Shown: positions 34,467 through 44,080, numbered from the stretch's first letter. The stretch is DNA of 59,098 bases from an uncultured Chloroflexota bacterium (GCA_913045315.1 CAJWQJ010000014.1:1-59098), one strand, 5' to 3'. The notes: generated from the letters alone by a model not told the origin. Translations and numbers: made by a program.

Positions 34467-34646
34467 ATGCAAAAGGACTTATTGGATATACTAGTATGTC
34501 CAATGTGTAAATCTGAGCTGCAACTTAGCTCAGAAGAAATAATCGATGAGGAAATAATTTCAGGATTACTTTCTTGTGATAAATGTCATGAAGAATATCC
34601 CATTACAGACGGAATCCCTAATTTACTACCTCCTGAATTGAGATGA
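34467..34646 (+). CDS. Trm112/YcaR-like small zinc-binding protein (59 aa)
   Basis: This 59-residue gene is easily missed because of its length. It reads MQKDLLDILVCPMCKSEL at the start and LLSCDKCHEEYPITDGIPN near the end, the CPxCK plus C-x-x-C and YPI-DGIP pattern of the Trm112/UPF0434 family. Such proteins bind zinc and activate methyltransferases or other enzymes. AAGGAG lies seven bases before ATG 34467. Its stop is 10 bases from the convergent folK stop. Confidence 0.87.
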   Translation: MQKDLLDILVCPMCKSELQLSSEEIIDEEIISGLLSCDKCHEEYPITDGIPNLLPPELR

Positions 34647-34655
34647 ACACTCAAT

Positions 34656-35132
34656 TCAGATCCCTTTCCAAATTTGGACATCCTGCATACTTAAGATTAC
34701 GTTCTTATAATCTGGAAATCTGGAAAAAAGAATATTTTGAGCAATTTCCTCCATTGGAGTAATGACAAACAATCGCTCAAACATTCTTGGATGCGGGATC
34801 GTAAGTTCAGGAGTATCAATAGAGATTTCATCATAAAGTAATATATCCACATCAATAAGCCTAGGAGCTAAGACTAGATAAGTTTCCCTACCCATCGCAG
34901 TTTCTATTTCTTTAATAGTATTCAAAACCTCAAAAGGTTCTAAATCAGTAACTGCTCTACATACAAGATTTAAAAAAAGTGGTTGATCAACTACTCCGAC
35001 AGGAGAAGTCTCATAAATTGAAGATGATTCCTTGATTCTTATGTTACTTTCATTCAGCAATTTAACTGCTAGTCGAAGATTAGCTTCTCGAATTCCAAGA
35101 TTTGAACCTAATGAAAGAAATAAATCTGCCAT
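34656..35132 (-). CDS. folK: 2-amino-4-hydroxy-6-hydroxymethyldihydropteridine pyrophosphokinase
   Basis: This 158-residue folate-pathway enzyme transfers pyrophosphate to 6-hydroxymethyldihydropterin. Motifs are LFLSLGSNLGIREANL (about 4-19), ETSPVGVVDQPLFLNLV (about 44-60), the APRLIDVDILLY substrate/metal stretch (about 87-98) and IPHPRMFERLFVITPM. ATG 35132 has GGAG nine bases upstream. It follows folP by 12 bp in the same operon, as in many bacteria. Confidence 0.95.
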   Translation of the reverse strand: MADLFLSLGSNLGIREANLRLAVKLLNESNIRIKESSSIYETSPVGVVDQPLFLNLVCRAVTDLEPFEVLNTIKEIETAMGRETYLVLAPRLIDVDILLYDEISIDTPELTIPHPRMFERLFVITPMEEIAQNILFSRFPDYKNVILSMQDVQIWKGI

Positions 35133-35144
35133 TGCAACTTACTC

Positions 35145-36011
35145 CTAATCAAACCATCCCCTAGTAATAGAATCACTCATCACAGAAACCTGCTTCATTT
35201 CATCCACATCATGAACTCTTACAATATCTATCCCACCAAATATAGCAAAAGCAACAGTTGCAGCGGATCCGTATATTCTATCTTTTGGATTAGATTTGTT
35301 CAGTATCTGTCCTATGGTTGATTTGCGAGATGTACCTATAAGCATTGGATAGTTTAATTGAGATTTAAAGAATTGAAGATTCCTAAGAATTTCAAGATTA
35401 TGGGCAGGTAATTTTCCAAATCCAAATCCTGGATCAATAATAATATTAGACTCCTTGACGCCATATCCTATAGCAGTAGTGATTGAACTACTAAGATCGC
35501 TAATAATATCTTTGATAAGATCATTATACTCTGTACCTGTCTGGTTATGCATAATAACTAGTGGCACATTTTTGCCAGCTGAAATTTTTGCTAAATCTGG
35601 ACTTCTCTTAAGACCCCAAACATCATTAATCATATTGGCCCCAGAATTTATAGCTTCTTCTGCAACAAGAGGTTTATAAGTATCTACACTTATTGGAATA
35701 TTAGAAAATTTACGAATAGCATTAATTACAGGAATTATTCTATCCAATTCTTCCTCAACAGAAATTTCCTTAGCACCCTCACCATATATCAAACCTGGAG
35801 GGCGACTTGATTCACCACCAACATCAATTATATCCGCACCTACTTGCTCCATTGCAAGTGCTTGATTCACGCACGCATCAACATCAGCAACAAGACCATC
35901 ACCAGAAAAGGAGTCAGGAGTTACATTAACAATACCCATAATATAGGTATGCTTTCCCCATCGAAATAGTTTTCCACCTACGGACGTCTCTAATGGATCA
36001 GAATTTACCAT
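35145..36011 (-). CDS. folP: Dihydropteroate synthase
   Basis: This 288-residue TIM-barrel enzyme condenses 4-aminobenzoate with dihydropterin pyrophosphate. Motifs are MGIVNVTPDSFSGDG (about 25-39), ADIIDVGGESSRPP (about 56-69), ISVDTYKPLVAEEA, NDVWGLK and IIDPGFGFGKLPAHN. I prefer ATG 36011 over TTG 36017; the sites are two codons apart and the ribosome-binding site (GAGA) is weak. It is downstream of malate dehydrogenase and upstream of folK. Confidence 0.94.
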   Translation of the reverse strand: MVNSDPLETSVGGKLFRWGKHTYIMGIVNVTPDSFSGDGLVADVDACVNQALAMEQVGADIIDVGGESSRPPGLIYGEGAKEISVEEELDRIIPVINAIRKFSNIPISVDTYKPLVAEEAINSGANMINDVWGLKRSPDLAKISAGKNVPLVIMHNQTGTEYNDLIKDIISDLSSSITTAIGYGVKESNIIIDPGFGFGKLPAHNLEILRNLQFFKSQLNYPMLIGTSRKSTIGQILNKSNPKDRIYGSAATVAFAIFGGIDIVRVHDVDEMKQVSVMSDSITRGWFD

Positions 36012-36082
36012 AACCAATTCTCAAAATTCAGAAATGAAATTTGATTCAGTTTTAATAAGCTTATAAGGTTTTTCAACAAACA

Positions 36083-37018
36083 CTATGAATTTCTGTTGTT
36101 CATTACCTCAAGAAGTTCTTCGACTGCTTCAGAAGACTGTTTTAATGCTTTTTGTTCTTCTGAAGTCAATTTAATATCAATCACTTCTTCGATTCCTGAT
36201 GCTCCTAGCTTAGCAGGAACACCGACACATAAATTATTTATTCCATACTCACCGTCGAGCAAAACACAAGCAGGAACAATTTGATGTTTGTCAAACAATA
36301 CCGCTTCGACCATTTGAACAACAGCAGCTGAAGGAGCGTAAAAAGCACTTCCGGTTTTAAGGAGCGAAACTATTTCACCACCACCATCTCTTGTTCGCTG
36401 TACTATTTCATTCAACCTATCAGACGGAATTAAGTTGCTGACTGGAATACCACCAACGTTTGTTGACCCAACCAATGGGACCATAGTATCTCCATGTCCA
36501 CCTAAAACATATGCATGGACATCTTCTACAGCAACATTTAATTCTTGTGCAAGAAATGTCCTAAATCGAGCAGTATCAAGCACACCAGCCATTCCAAACA
36601 ATCTAGTTCTGGAAAAACCTGAAACTGAAAGTGCATGCTGAGTCATGGCATCTAATGGATTTGTTACAGTAATAATAACTCCATTAGGCGAGTATTTAAT
36701 AACCTGTTCTGTAACTGATCCAACAATATCCATATTTGTAAACAACAAATCATCTCGACTCATACCAGGCTTCCTAGCGATACCTGATGTAATAACTACA
36801 ACATCTGAATCTGCAGTTTCTTCATAAGTATTGGTACCTATAATTGAGGAATTAGAACCTATTACCGGTCCAGATTCAAGCATATCAAGTGCTTTTCCTT
36901 GAGGTAATCCTTCAACAATATCTACCAAAACTACATCGGCATATCCACCCTCAAAAACTCGCTGAGCAGCAGTAGCACCAACATTTCCCGCACCTACAAC
37001 TGTAACTTTTTGACGCAT
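36083..37018 (-). CDS. mdh: Malate dehydrogenase (LDH-like type)
   Basis: This 311-residue NAD-dependent dehydrogenase interconverts malate and oxaloacetate. It has the Rossmann glycines [14 protein letters not shown] (about 5-18), the coenzyme Asp in VVLVDIVEG, Arg-rich substrate loop [17 protein letters not shown] (about 75-91), which favours malate over lactate, NPLDAMTQ, and the catalytic His in [10 protein letters not shown] (about 172-181). It is the next gene after the biotin-linked carboxyltransferase, consistent with handling its oxaloacetate product. Confidence 0.96.
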   Translation of the reverse strand: MRQKVTVVGAGNVGATAAQRVFEGGYADVVLVDIVEGLPQGKALDMLESGPVIGSNSSIIGTNTYEETADSDVVVITSGIARKPGMSRDDLLFTNMDIVGSVTEQVIKYSPNGVIITVTNPLDAMTQHALSVSGFSRTRLFGMAGVLDTARFRTFLAQELNVAVEDVHAYVLGGHGDTMVPLVGSTNVGGIPVSNLIPSDRLNEIVQRTRDGGGEIVSLLKTGSAFYAPSAAVVQMVEAVLFDKHQIVPACVLLDGEYGINNLCVGVPAKLGASGIEEVIDIKLTSEEQKALKQSSEAVEELLEVMNNRNS

Positions 37019-37065
37019 AATTTAAATGCCCCCCGTATTTAATATATTTCTTATCATGGATCTAC

Positions 37066-38907
37066 TTATTCTTCCTTAATGATTACTAGCATGTCTCCTT
37101 TAGAAACTTTGTCACCAGACTTAAAATTAATACTTTTCACTATACCTGAAACAGGACTAGTAAGAGCATTTTCCATTTTCATTGCTTCAAGCACTATTAT
37201 TTCAGCACCTGCTTTCACAGAATCGCCCTCTTTGCAAATTTCTCTTATGATTATTCCTGGCATAGGTGCAACAAGAGCAATCTCGCCTTCAGCTAGCATT
37301 TCATTACCATTAAGACTATTTGATACATTTTGACTTAGAATTCTAGAAACAGATCTTGTCTTACTTCCTTGAGATCCTACAGGATCAACAGTTATTTGAA
37401 ACTGTTTATTTCCAATAGTTATATTAAAATCTCTGGCTCGGGAAGAAAAATTCCCTGATTGGGCTTGAGGAAGCATAGACGAAGGAGGTTCAGGTAAAGG
37501 TTCTTCAGGCTTCTCCTGTAATCCATATTTAATTTTTAAAAATGTTTCTCCTGTAACAGGATAAAGTGCATATGTGAGCACATCACCTAAACCTTTAGTA
37601 AATTCAGATGAATCCTTTTTAGCTTTTTCGAGTTCTGGCTCCAATATGTCACCAGGACGAATAGTAATCGGATTCGTTCCTCTTTCATAACCATCAAGTG
37701 CTTTTTCTAAAACATCTTTATCAATCGGCTTAGGAGACATTCCATACAAACCAAAACAATAATCTTTAACTTGAGAAGTAATAGAATTCCATCTCCCAAA
37801 CAAGACATTATTAACTGATTGAACCCCAACCATTTGACTCGTTGGAGTTACGAGAGGAGGATAGCCGAGTTCTTTTCGCGTTACTGGAAGTTCTTCTAAT
37901 ACCTCAGGTAATCTATCCAGTGCCTCAGCTTCACGTAATTGACTGGTCAAGTTACTTATCATTCCACCTGGAACTTGATGGCTTAAAACTTGCGTATCTA
38001 TGACAGCCAATCGATCATTAGATAAAAACGGTCCTAGATAATCCTTTAATCCTTCAAAATAATCATTTAATGGAGTAATTTTTTCCAAATCAAAACCAGT
38101 ATCTCGTTCAGTACCTTGTAAAGTTACAATTAGCGGTTCTATAGCTGGTTGAGAAGTTCTCAATGCTAAGGGCGATAAACATGTATCTACAATATCTAAG
38201 CCAGCTTCAATAGCTTTCAAAACTGTCATTGAAGCCATCCCACTTGTATAATGTGTATGTAACTGTAAAGGAACATTGACAGACTCTTTTAATGCTTTGA
38301 TTAAGTTGTATGCGTCATAAGGAGACAAAAGGCCAGCCATATCCTTAATACAGATACTTGAAGCACCCATATCTTCGAAAATTTTTGCCTTGTTTACGTA
38401 ATACTCTAGGGTATAGACATCTCCACCTAAACATCCTTCCTCTGTAACAGAATAACAAAGTGCTAGTTGAGCATGTTTATTAGCAGCTAAAACAGCATCG
38501 GTGGTTGTCTTTAAATTCCTTTCATCATTTAAAGCATCAAAGATTCGAAATATATCAACTCCCGAATCAGCTGAATGTTGAACAAAGGAAATACAGAGAT
38601 CATCAGCATAATTTCGATAGCCCACAAGGTTTTGCCCCCTGAGTAGCATCTGTAAAGGGGTATCCGGCATTAATTTTTTTAAGGTTTTAATTCGTTCCCA
38701 TGGATCTTCATGTAAAAACCTTGTTGCAACATCAAAGGTTGCTCCTCCCCATACTTCTAATGAGTGAAAACCAACAGCATTCATTTTTGAAGCGATTGGT
38801 TCCATATCGATAGTGCGCATTCTAGTTGCAGCTAAACTCTGATGAGCATCACGAAGAGTAGTATCAGTAATTTTTACTGGATTAGTAGAATCTATTTTCG
38901 TATTCAC
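37066..38907 (-). CDS. Oxaloacetate/pyruvate carboxyltransferase with fused biotinyl domain (5S-1.3S-like)
   Basis: The protein has 613 residues. Residues 10-290 are a carboxyltransferase TIM barrel (ITDTTLRDAHQSLAATRMRT, IFDALNDERNL, SICIKDMAGLLSPYDAY, LQLHTHYTSGMASM), followed by the PycB/OadA domain and a C-terminal biotinyl domain with the acceptor Lys577 in EAMKMENA. A Pro-rich linker (EKPEEPLPEPPSS) joins them. The same architecture serves as oxaloacetate decarboxylase alpha, pyruvate carboxylase subunit B, or the 5S plus 1.3S parts of transcarboxylase. The start is GTG 38907, with GAGGAAG seven bases upstream. Neither a biotin carboxylase nor an OadB sodium pump is beside it; a 12S-like subunit is, which favours a transcarboxylase. 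Confidence 0.9.
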   Translation of the reverse strand: MNTKIDSTNPVKITDTTLRDAHQSLAATRMRTIDMEPIASKMNAVGFHSLEVWGGATFDVATRFLHEDPWERIKTLKKLMPDTPLQMLLRGQNLVGYRNYADDLCISFVQHSADSGVDIFRIFDALNDERNLKTTTDAVLAANKHAQLALCYSVTEEGCLGGDVYTLEYYVNKAKIFEDMGASSICIKDMAGLLSPYDAYNLIKALKESVNVPLQLHTHYTSGMASMTVLKAIEAGLDIVDTCLSPLALRTSQPAIEPLIVTLQGTERDTGFDLEKITPLNDYFEGLKDYLGPFLSNDRLAVIDTQVLSHQVPGGMISNLTSQLREAEALDRLPEVLEELPVTRKELGYPPLVTPTSQMVGVQSVNNVLFGRWNSITSQVKDYCFGLYGMSPKPIDKDVLEKALDGYERGTNPITIRPGDILEPELEKAKKDSSEFTKGLGDVLTYALYPVTGETFLKIKYGLQEKPEEPLPEPPSSMLPQAQSGNFSSRARDFNITIGNKQFQITVDPVGSQGSKTRSVSRILSQNVSNSLNGNEMLAEGEIALVAPMPGIIIREICKEGDSVKAGAEIIVLEAMKMENALTSPVSGIVKSINFKSGDKVSKGDMLVIIKEE

Positions 38908-38934
38908 AAAAAAACTTCCTCAATCCCCTCATAA

Positions 38935-39111
38935 CTAGCTTATACTTCGCCATAGACTGGCTCTTCTTATATTATTTTCTAACATAAAAGGCCGTTTCCA
39001 TGAATTACGACCTTGTTTTTTATTCTTAATGATGAGTTCATATTCCATATATTTTGAAACACCAGCAACTAATGCCGCAATAATTTCATCATCAATTTGA
39101 TTTAAATTCAT
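38935..39111 (-). CDS. 58-aa OadG/epsilon-like small carboxylase subunit
   Basis: This small gene sits between the two carboxyltransferases, 21 bp after the first stop and 27 bp before the next start. The 58-residue product has a short acidic helix (IDDEIIAALVAGVSKYMEYE, about 6-25) and then NSWKRPFMLENN, like the tail of OadG/MmdE-type small subunits (IAAIxxAV... SxWxxAGR). It lacks the membrane helix of full OadG. Its ribosome-binding site is weak, so coupling is likely. It may tether the carboxyltransferase complex. I recognise the similarity by eye only. Confidence 0.65.
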   Translation of the reverse strand: MNLNQIDDEIIAALVAGVSKYMEYELIIKNKKQGRNSWKRPFMLENNIRRASLWRSIS

Positions 39112-39132
39112 TTGATATAAAATCCATAAAGA

Positions 39133-40698
39133 TTAAAGAGGTATATTGCCATGCTTTTTAGGAGGTAGGGAATCTCGCTTATCCTTTAACATCTCTAATG
39201 ACTGTGCTAACTTCAATCGAGTAGTTGCAGGATCAATTACATCATCTAGATATCCTCTTGCAGCTGAAACATATGGATTAGCCAATGTTTCAGAATATTC
39301 TTTCATAAGTCTAGCACGCTCTTCGTCAGGGTTATCAGCATTCTGAATTTGCTGTCGATAAATTATATTGACAGCTCCCTCTGGACCCATTACAGCTATC
39401 TCTCCTGAAGGCCAAGAGTAGTTGATATCTGTGCGAAGATGTTTACTACCCATAACAATATATGCACCGCCATACGCTTTCCTTGTTAACACAGTAATTT
39501 TAGGGACAGTAGCTTCTGAATAAGCATATATTATTTTTGCACCATGACGGATAATTCCCCCATACTCCTGTTGTGTTCCTGGCATATATCCAGGAGTATC
39601 AACAAATGTTATAACAGGAACATTAAAAGAATCACAAAGGCGAACAAAACGTGATGCTTTATTTGAGGCATCAATATCTAGAGCACCTGCCATATAGGCA
39701 GGTTGATTCGCTACTATTCCAACCGACTTACCACCAATTCTAGCAAATCCAACAATCATGTTAGGTGCAAAATGTTCATGAACTTCCAAAAAATCTCCAC
39801 TATCAACAACACCAACTATTACATCTTTCATGTTATACGCTTGGTTTGCTGAATCAGGAACAACTGTTCGTAGAGACTCATTTACACTTGAAATATCATC
39901 ATCATAATCAAAAACAGGAGGATCTTCTGAGTTATTAGAAGGAAGATAATCTAACAAACGTCTTACTTGAGACAAACACTCTTCATCATTGGGATACATG
40001 AAATGTGCTACACCACTTCGAGTATTGTGAACATCAGCACCACCAAGTTGTTCAGCAGTAACTTCTTCACCAGTTACTGATCGAATAACGTCTGGACCAG
40101 TAATAAACATCTGACCTGTTCCCTGAACCATAAATACAAAATCTGTTAAAGCGGGAGAATACGAAGCGCCTCCAGCGCAAGGACCCATAATTACTGATAT
40201 TTGAGGAATTACTCCTGAAGAAAGAGAATTTCTTAGAAAAATATCCCCATAACCAGCTAGACTGAGAACACCCTCTTGAATTCGAGCTCCACCTGAATCT
40301 TGTATTCCTACAACTGGAGCGCCTACTTTCAAAGCAATATCCATGACTTTACAAATTTTTTCACCAACAACTTCGGAAAGAGTCCCTCCAATAACCGTAA
40401 AGTCCTGAGCATAAACAAAAACTTGTCTGCCATTAACCTGACCATACCCAGTCACAACTGAATCGCCCAGAGTGATCTGATCTCCAAGTCCGAAATCTGT
40501 TGCACGATGAGTTACAAAAGGATCAAGTTCTTCAAAAGTGCCTTCATCCATTAAAAGGTTAATTCTCTCTCGAGCAGTTAACTTGCCTCTTTCATGTTGA
40601 GAGGCAATTCGCTTTTCACCTCCACCCAGTCTACTTTGATCTCGCATCTCATCAAGTTTTTGAAGTTTAGCATTGTGATCAGTTGGCTCAACAACCAT
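39133..40698 (-). CDS. Acyl-CoA (methylmalonyl/propionyl-CoA) carboxyltransferase, 12S/PccB-type
   Basis: This 521-residue protein has paired crotonase-like domains. It shows GGGEKRIASQHERGKLTARE (about 25-44), DSGGARIQEGVLSLAGYG, GPCAGGASYSPALTDF, ANQPAYMAGALDIDAS, FVDTPGYMPGTQQEYGGI and the ending PKKHGNIPL, all close to the propionyl-CoA carboxylase beta subunit, methylmalonyl-CoA decarboxylase alpha and the 12S subunit of transcarboxylase. ATG 40698 has GGAGGACC upstream. It is the first gene of the unit with the small subunit, the 5S-like biotin protein and mdh. The absence of a biotin carboxylase nearby leaves the net reaction open. Confidence 0.93.
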   Translation of the reverse strand: MVVEPTDHNAKLQKLDEMRDQSRLGGGEKRIASQHERGKLTARERINLLMDEGTFEELDPFVTHRATDFGLGDQITLGDSVVTGYGQVNGRQVFVYAQDFTVIGGTLSEVVGEKICKVMDIALKVGAPVVGIQDSGGARIQEGVLSLAGYGDIFLRNSLSSGVIPQISVIMGPCAGGASYSPALTDFVFMVQGTGQMFITGPDVIRSVTGEEVTAEQLGGADVHNTRSGVAHFMYPNDEECLSQVRRLLDYLPSNNSEDPPVFDYDDDISSVNESLRTVVPDSANQAYNMKDVIVGVVDSGDFLEVHEHFAPNMIVGFARIGGKSVGIVANQPAYMAGALDIDASNKASRFVRLCDSFNVPVITFVDTPGYMPGTQQEYGGIIRHGAKIIYAYSEATVPKITVLTRKAYGGAYIVMGSKHLRTDINYSWPSGEIAVMGPEGAVNIIYRQQIQNADNPDEERARLMKEYSETLANPYVSAARGYLDDVIDPATTRLKLAQSLEMLKDKRDSLPPKKHGNIPL

Positions 40699-40894
40699 AT
40701 CGATGGTCCTCCATAGGAAAATATTGAGTTATTTATACTGATGATAATGCTAGCATGAAGACATCATTGCTGCAAGGCTAACTTAAATATGTATTCGATA
40801 CAAAAAGAAGAAAAAATAGACATCCAAAGATCTGAACCGTAAACTGTTTGTACTAATGATAAATACTATCTAATTATTTCTATAGGTGGTACAT

Positions 40895-41785
40895 ATGAAA
40901 TCTAATATTGATACATTTTTAAACTACATTACTGTTGAAAAAGGTTTTTCAGGTAACACTTTGATGGCATACCGGAATGATCTTTACTCTTTGCTAGACC
41001 ATATTCAACCATTTGCTTCTTCATGGGAACATGTCACAGAAAAAATACTTAATGAATTTGGTTCAAACCTCCAAGAAAGAGGCTATTCAGCAACCACTAG
41101 AGCTAGGAAGACTGCTGCAACCAAATCCTTTTTTGGGTTTTTGTTAAAAGAGGGAATTATTACTAGTAATCCTGCTTTGGAAATCTCTTCACCAAAGGTT
41201 GGAAGAACTCTTCCCAACGTATTAAGTCAAACAGAAATTGAACTTCTACTGAATATTGAAATAAATTCATCTCCCGAAAGCAAAAGAGATGCTGCAATGT
41301 TTGAACTTATTTATGCCACAGGCATGAGAGTCAGTGAAATGATTAACCTTAATGTTGGTGATGTGGATATAAACTCGGGAACTGTAAGATGTAAGGGGAA
41401 AGGAAATAAGGAACGAATAATTCCAATTCATTTAGATGCAATAGACAAAATACATGATTATATTTCTGATGGAATACCAAAACTAATCAAAACTGTAGAT
41501 CCATTAAACCCTTTATTTCTTAACAAGAGAGGGGAGCGACTTACTCGACAAGGTTTTTGGTTACTCCTTAAAGCAGCTGCTGTAAAAGCTGGTATAGATA
41601 AGCCAATAACACCACATGTTCTTCGACATAGTTTTGCCACACATATGCTTCAAGGGGGTGCTTCGTTACGTCAAGTTCAGGAATTTCTGGGACATACAAG
41701 CATAACAAGCACTCAACTCTATACACATCTTAGCAATGAACAAGTAAAAAAAGAATATGAAAATGCTCATCCACGAGGACAATAA
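40895..41785 (+). CDS. xerC: Tyrosine recombinase XerC/XerD
   Basis: This 296-residue tyrosine recombinase has the full catalytic set: Arg145 (TGMRVSEM), Lys169 (CKGKGNKE), His241 and Arg244 (HVLRHSFATHML), His267 (GHTSITSTQ) and Tyr276 (LYTHLS). The N-terminal SAM-like core-binding domain covers residues 3-85. ATG 40895 has AGGTGG five bases upstream; the GTG at 40886 lies in that site. It probably resolves chromosome dimers at dif, since a single Xer is typical in this setting, but XerC and XerD cannot be separated by eye. No mobile element surrounds it. Confidence 0.93.
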   Translation: MKSNIDTFLNYITVEKGFSGNTLMAYRNDLYSLLDHIQPFASSWEHVTEKILNEFGSNLQERGYSATTRARKTAATKSFFGFLLKEGIITSNPALEISSPKVGRTLPNVLSQTEIELLLNIEINSSPESKRDAAMFELIYATGMRVSEMINLNVGDVDINSGTVRCKGKGNKERIIPIHLDAIDKIHDYISDGIPKLIKTVDPLNPLFLNKRGERLTRQGFWLLLKAAAVKAGIDKPITPHVLRHSFATHMLQGGASLRQVQEFLGHTSITSTQLYTHLSNEQVKKEYENAHPRGQ

Positions 41786-41862
41786 TAATAATGCCTACCA
41801 TCTAAAGATTGCTTTATGATAGACTAGTGTTCTAAAAAAGTGTTTTTGTTGGAGTTAATAAA

Positions 41863-42204
41863 TTGCCAAAAAATAACAAGCGTCCTAGCTCAAAATCTAC
41901 AAGTAGGAAAAATCGTACAGATTCTACAAAGCCTAAACCAAGGCAAAATCTTCAAGCGATGAAAAGTTCTTCTATGGATTCTAATGCAGATAACTCTTCA
42001 ACAATAGAGAACGTATCACTTGAGCAAATATCTGATAGTTCTGAAAAGGTAGAACCAACACCCATCAAGCCATCTCCAGCCAGGCTAGCTGCAATTTCTA
42101 TCAATGACGAATTCTTCAAAAAAGAAATCATACGAATAGGAATAATTGGAGGTTTTACTACCCTCATGTTAGCAATCGTTTCTTTTGCTATAAAATCTAC
42201 CTAA
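41863..42204 (+). CDS. Hypothetical protein with C-terminal membrane helix
   Basis: This 113-residue protein has a basic, Ser/Lys/Asn-rich N-terminal third, a Ser/Glu-rich acidic middle, and a single hydrophobic segment at the end (IIRIGIIGGFTTLMLAIVSFAI, about 89-110) followed by KST. It looks like a tail-anchored protein with a disordered cytoplasmic part. The start is TTG 41863, with GGAG eight bases upstream. It lies between xerC and uvrC on the same strand. I do not recognise a family. Confidence 0.65.
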   Translation: MPKNNKRPSSKSTSRKNRTDSTKPKPRQNLQAMKSSSMDSNADNSSTIENVSLEQISDSSEKVEPTPIKPSPARLAAISINDEFFKKEIIRIGIIGGFTTLMLAIVSFAIKST

Positions 42205-42232
42205 ATCAATCATTGAATAGATAAGAAGAATC

Positions 42233-44080
42233 ATGATTCAATTGGATTCAAATTTCACAGAATTTATGCCAAAAATTCCAGAGAACCCTGGCGTCTACAT
42301 GTTTCGTGATTCTCAAAAATCTATAATCTATGTAGGAAAAGCAGTAAATATTCGTAATCGAATTAGAAATTATTTCGGAATATGGGAAAATCTTCCAGTT
42401 AAAGTTCAGAATATTCGCATGCGAGCAACAGAAATTGAATTTATCCAAACTACCGCTGAAAATGAAGCACTGATATTAGAAAATACATTAATAAAACAAC
42501 ATAAACCCATGTTTAATGTACGCCTTCGAGATGACAAGACTTATCCATATATTAAAATAAAAACTGATGATGAATTTCCTCTTGTTCAATTTACAAGAAA
42601 TGTAACAGATGATGGTTCATCTTATTTCGGTCCTTATGCCAATACTGGTGCACTAAGAAAAACACTTGACCTTCTAGATAAATTATTCCCATATCGTTCA
42701 TGCACTAAACAAATTACAGGCAAAGACGCAAGGCCTTGTCTGGAATATCATATAAATCGATGTGCAGCTCCTTGCACAGGTTATATTAATAAGGATGAAT
42801 ACCATAACATTATTAATCATGTAAAAATGTTTCTTGAAGGGAACACAAAATCAATACTTAAAGAACTAAAAAAGGAAATGGGTATAGCTTCCAAAGATCT
42901 TGAATACGAAAAAGCAGGAAAGATTCGTGACCAAATCAATGCAATTCAGGAAACAACTGAAACTCAGCAGGTATCTTCGTCTACAAATATCGATGCCGAC
43001 TTTATAGGGTTAGAATTTGATGAAAATAATGCATGGATTGAAATATTTTTAGTCCGATCAGGTAAATTAATCGGAAGAGAACACTTTGCACTTGATGGTA
43101 CAAAATATGAAACCAAAAATTCAATACTTAGCGCATTTGTTAGTCAATACTATGAGAAGGGGATTAATACTCCTTCAACAATAATGCTTTCGCAACATAT
43201 TGATGACGAAGAATTAATTACTCAATGGCTTTCCGAAAAATCAAATAAAAAGGTTTCTATAGTTGTACCAATAAAAGGTAAACATCGTCGTCTATTAGAA
43301 ATGTCTCAAGAAAATGCCAAACTTGGGTTTCTAATGCACAATTCAAAAAAGAACCCTATCAAGAAAAATTCATCTTTCGAAGCCTTATCAGAAATTCAAG
43401 ATGCTATTGGAATTGGGAAATATCTAAAAAGAATTGAATGTTACGATATATCAAATATCCAAGGTTCTGATCCCGTTGGAAGCATGGTGGTTTTTAAAGA
43501 TGGGAAACCTTCAAAAAAAGATTATCGAAAATTTAGGATACGGTCATTTATTGGTATTAATGATTACGCAATGATGCAAGAAATGTTAACCCGACGTTTA
43601 AAAAAATTAAACAGCTCCCATAATCCCCCAGATTTAATAATCATTGACGGTGGAATGGGGCATCTTTCTTCAGTTGAGCAAGTATTTCTCGATTTAGAAA
43701 TCTCAACACAAAATACCCCTCTAATTTCATTGGCGAAGGAAAATGAGGAAATTTTTACACTAAGTAGCCCTGATCCAATAATTCTTCCGAAAGAATCTCA
43801 AGGTCTTTACTTAATTCAACGAATTCGTGATGAAGCTCATAGGTTCGCAATAACCTTTCATCGGAATCTTCGGTCAAAAAGGCAAACAACTTCTATCTTA
43901 GATACAATTGTCGGGATTGGACCTGTAAAACGTGAAGCATTAAGAAAGCATTTTGGAAACATTTCATCAATGAAAAACGCATCAATAGAAGAGCTTACCG
44001 CAATCCAAGGAATTACACCTTTGATTGCACACAGCATAAGAAGTATAAATCAATCAGAATCTGAAACCGCCTCAACATGA
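42233..44080 (+). CDS. uvrC: Excinuclease ABC subunit C
   Basis: This 615-residue nuclease makes the dual incisions in nucleotide excision repair. It has the GIY-YIG domain (PGVYMFRDSQKSIIYVGKAV, about 18-37), the Cys cluster CLEYHINRCAAPC, a UVR helix pair near 215-240 (LEYEKAGKIRDQINAI), the RNase H-like half with IECYDISNIQGSDPVGSMVV and IIDGGMGHLSS, and C-terminal HhH (IVGIGPVKREALRKHFG). Its end overlaps the convergent unknown gene by 31 bp. Confidence 0.97.
   Translation: MIQLDSNFTEFMPKIPENPGVYMFRDSQKSIIYVGKAVNIRNRIRNYFGIWENLPVKVQNIRMRATEIEFIQTTAENEALILENTLIKQHKPMFNVRLRDDKTYPYIKIKTDDEFPLVQFTRNVTDDGSSYFGPYANTGALRKTLDLLDKLFPYRSCTKQITGKDARPCLEYHINRCAAPCTGYINKDEYHNIINHVKMFLEGNTKSILKELKKEMGIASKDLEYEKAGKIRDQINAIQETTETQQVSSSTNIDADFIGLEFDENNAWIEIFLVRSGKLIGREHFALDGTKYETKNSILSAFVSQYYEKGINTPSTIMLSQHIDDEELITQWLSEKSNKKVSIVVPIKGKHRRLLEMSQENAKLGFLMHNSKKNPIKKNSSFEALSEIQDAIGIGKYLKRIECYDISNIQGSDPVGSMVVFKDGKPSKKDYRKFRIRSFIGINDYAMMQEMLTRRLKKLNSSHNPPDLIIIDGGMGHLSSVEQVFLDLEISTQNTPLISLAKENEEIFTLSSPDPIILPKESQGLYLIQRIRDEAHRFAITFHRNLRSKRQTTSILDTIVGIGPVKREALRKHFGNISSMKNASIEELTAIQGITPLIAHSIRSINQSESETAST

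Noticed and set aside
40800-41785. Integrase of a mobile island
   Set aside because: The protein has the Xer length and motifs, and no attachment repeats, tRNA or transposon genes are beside it.
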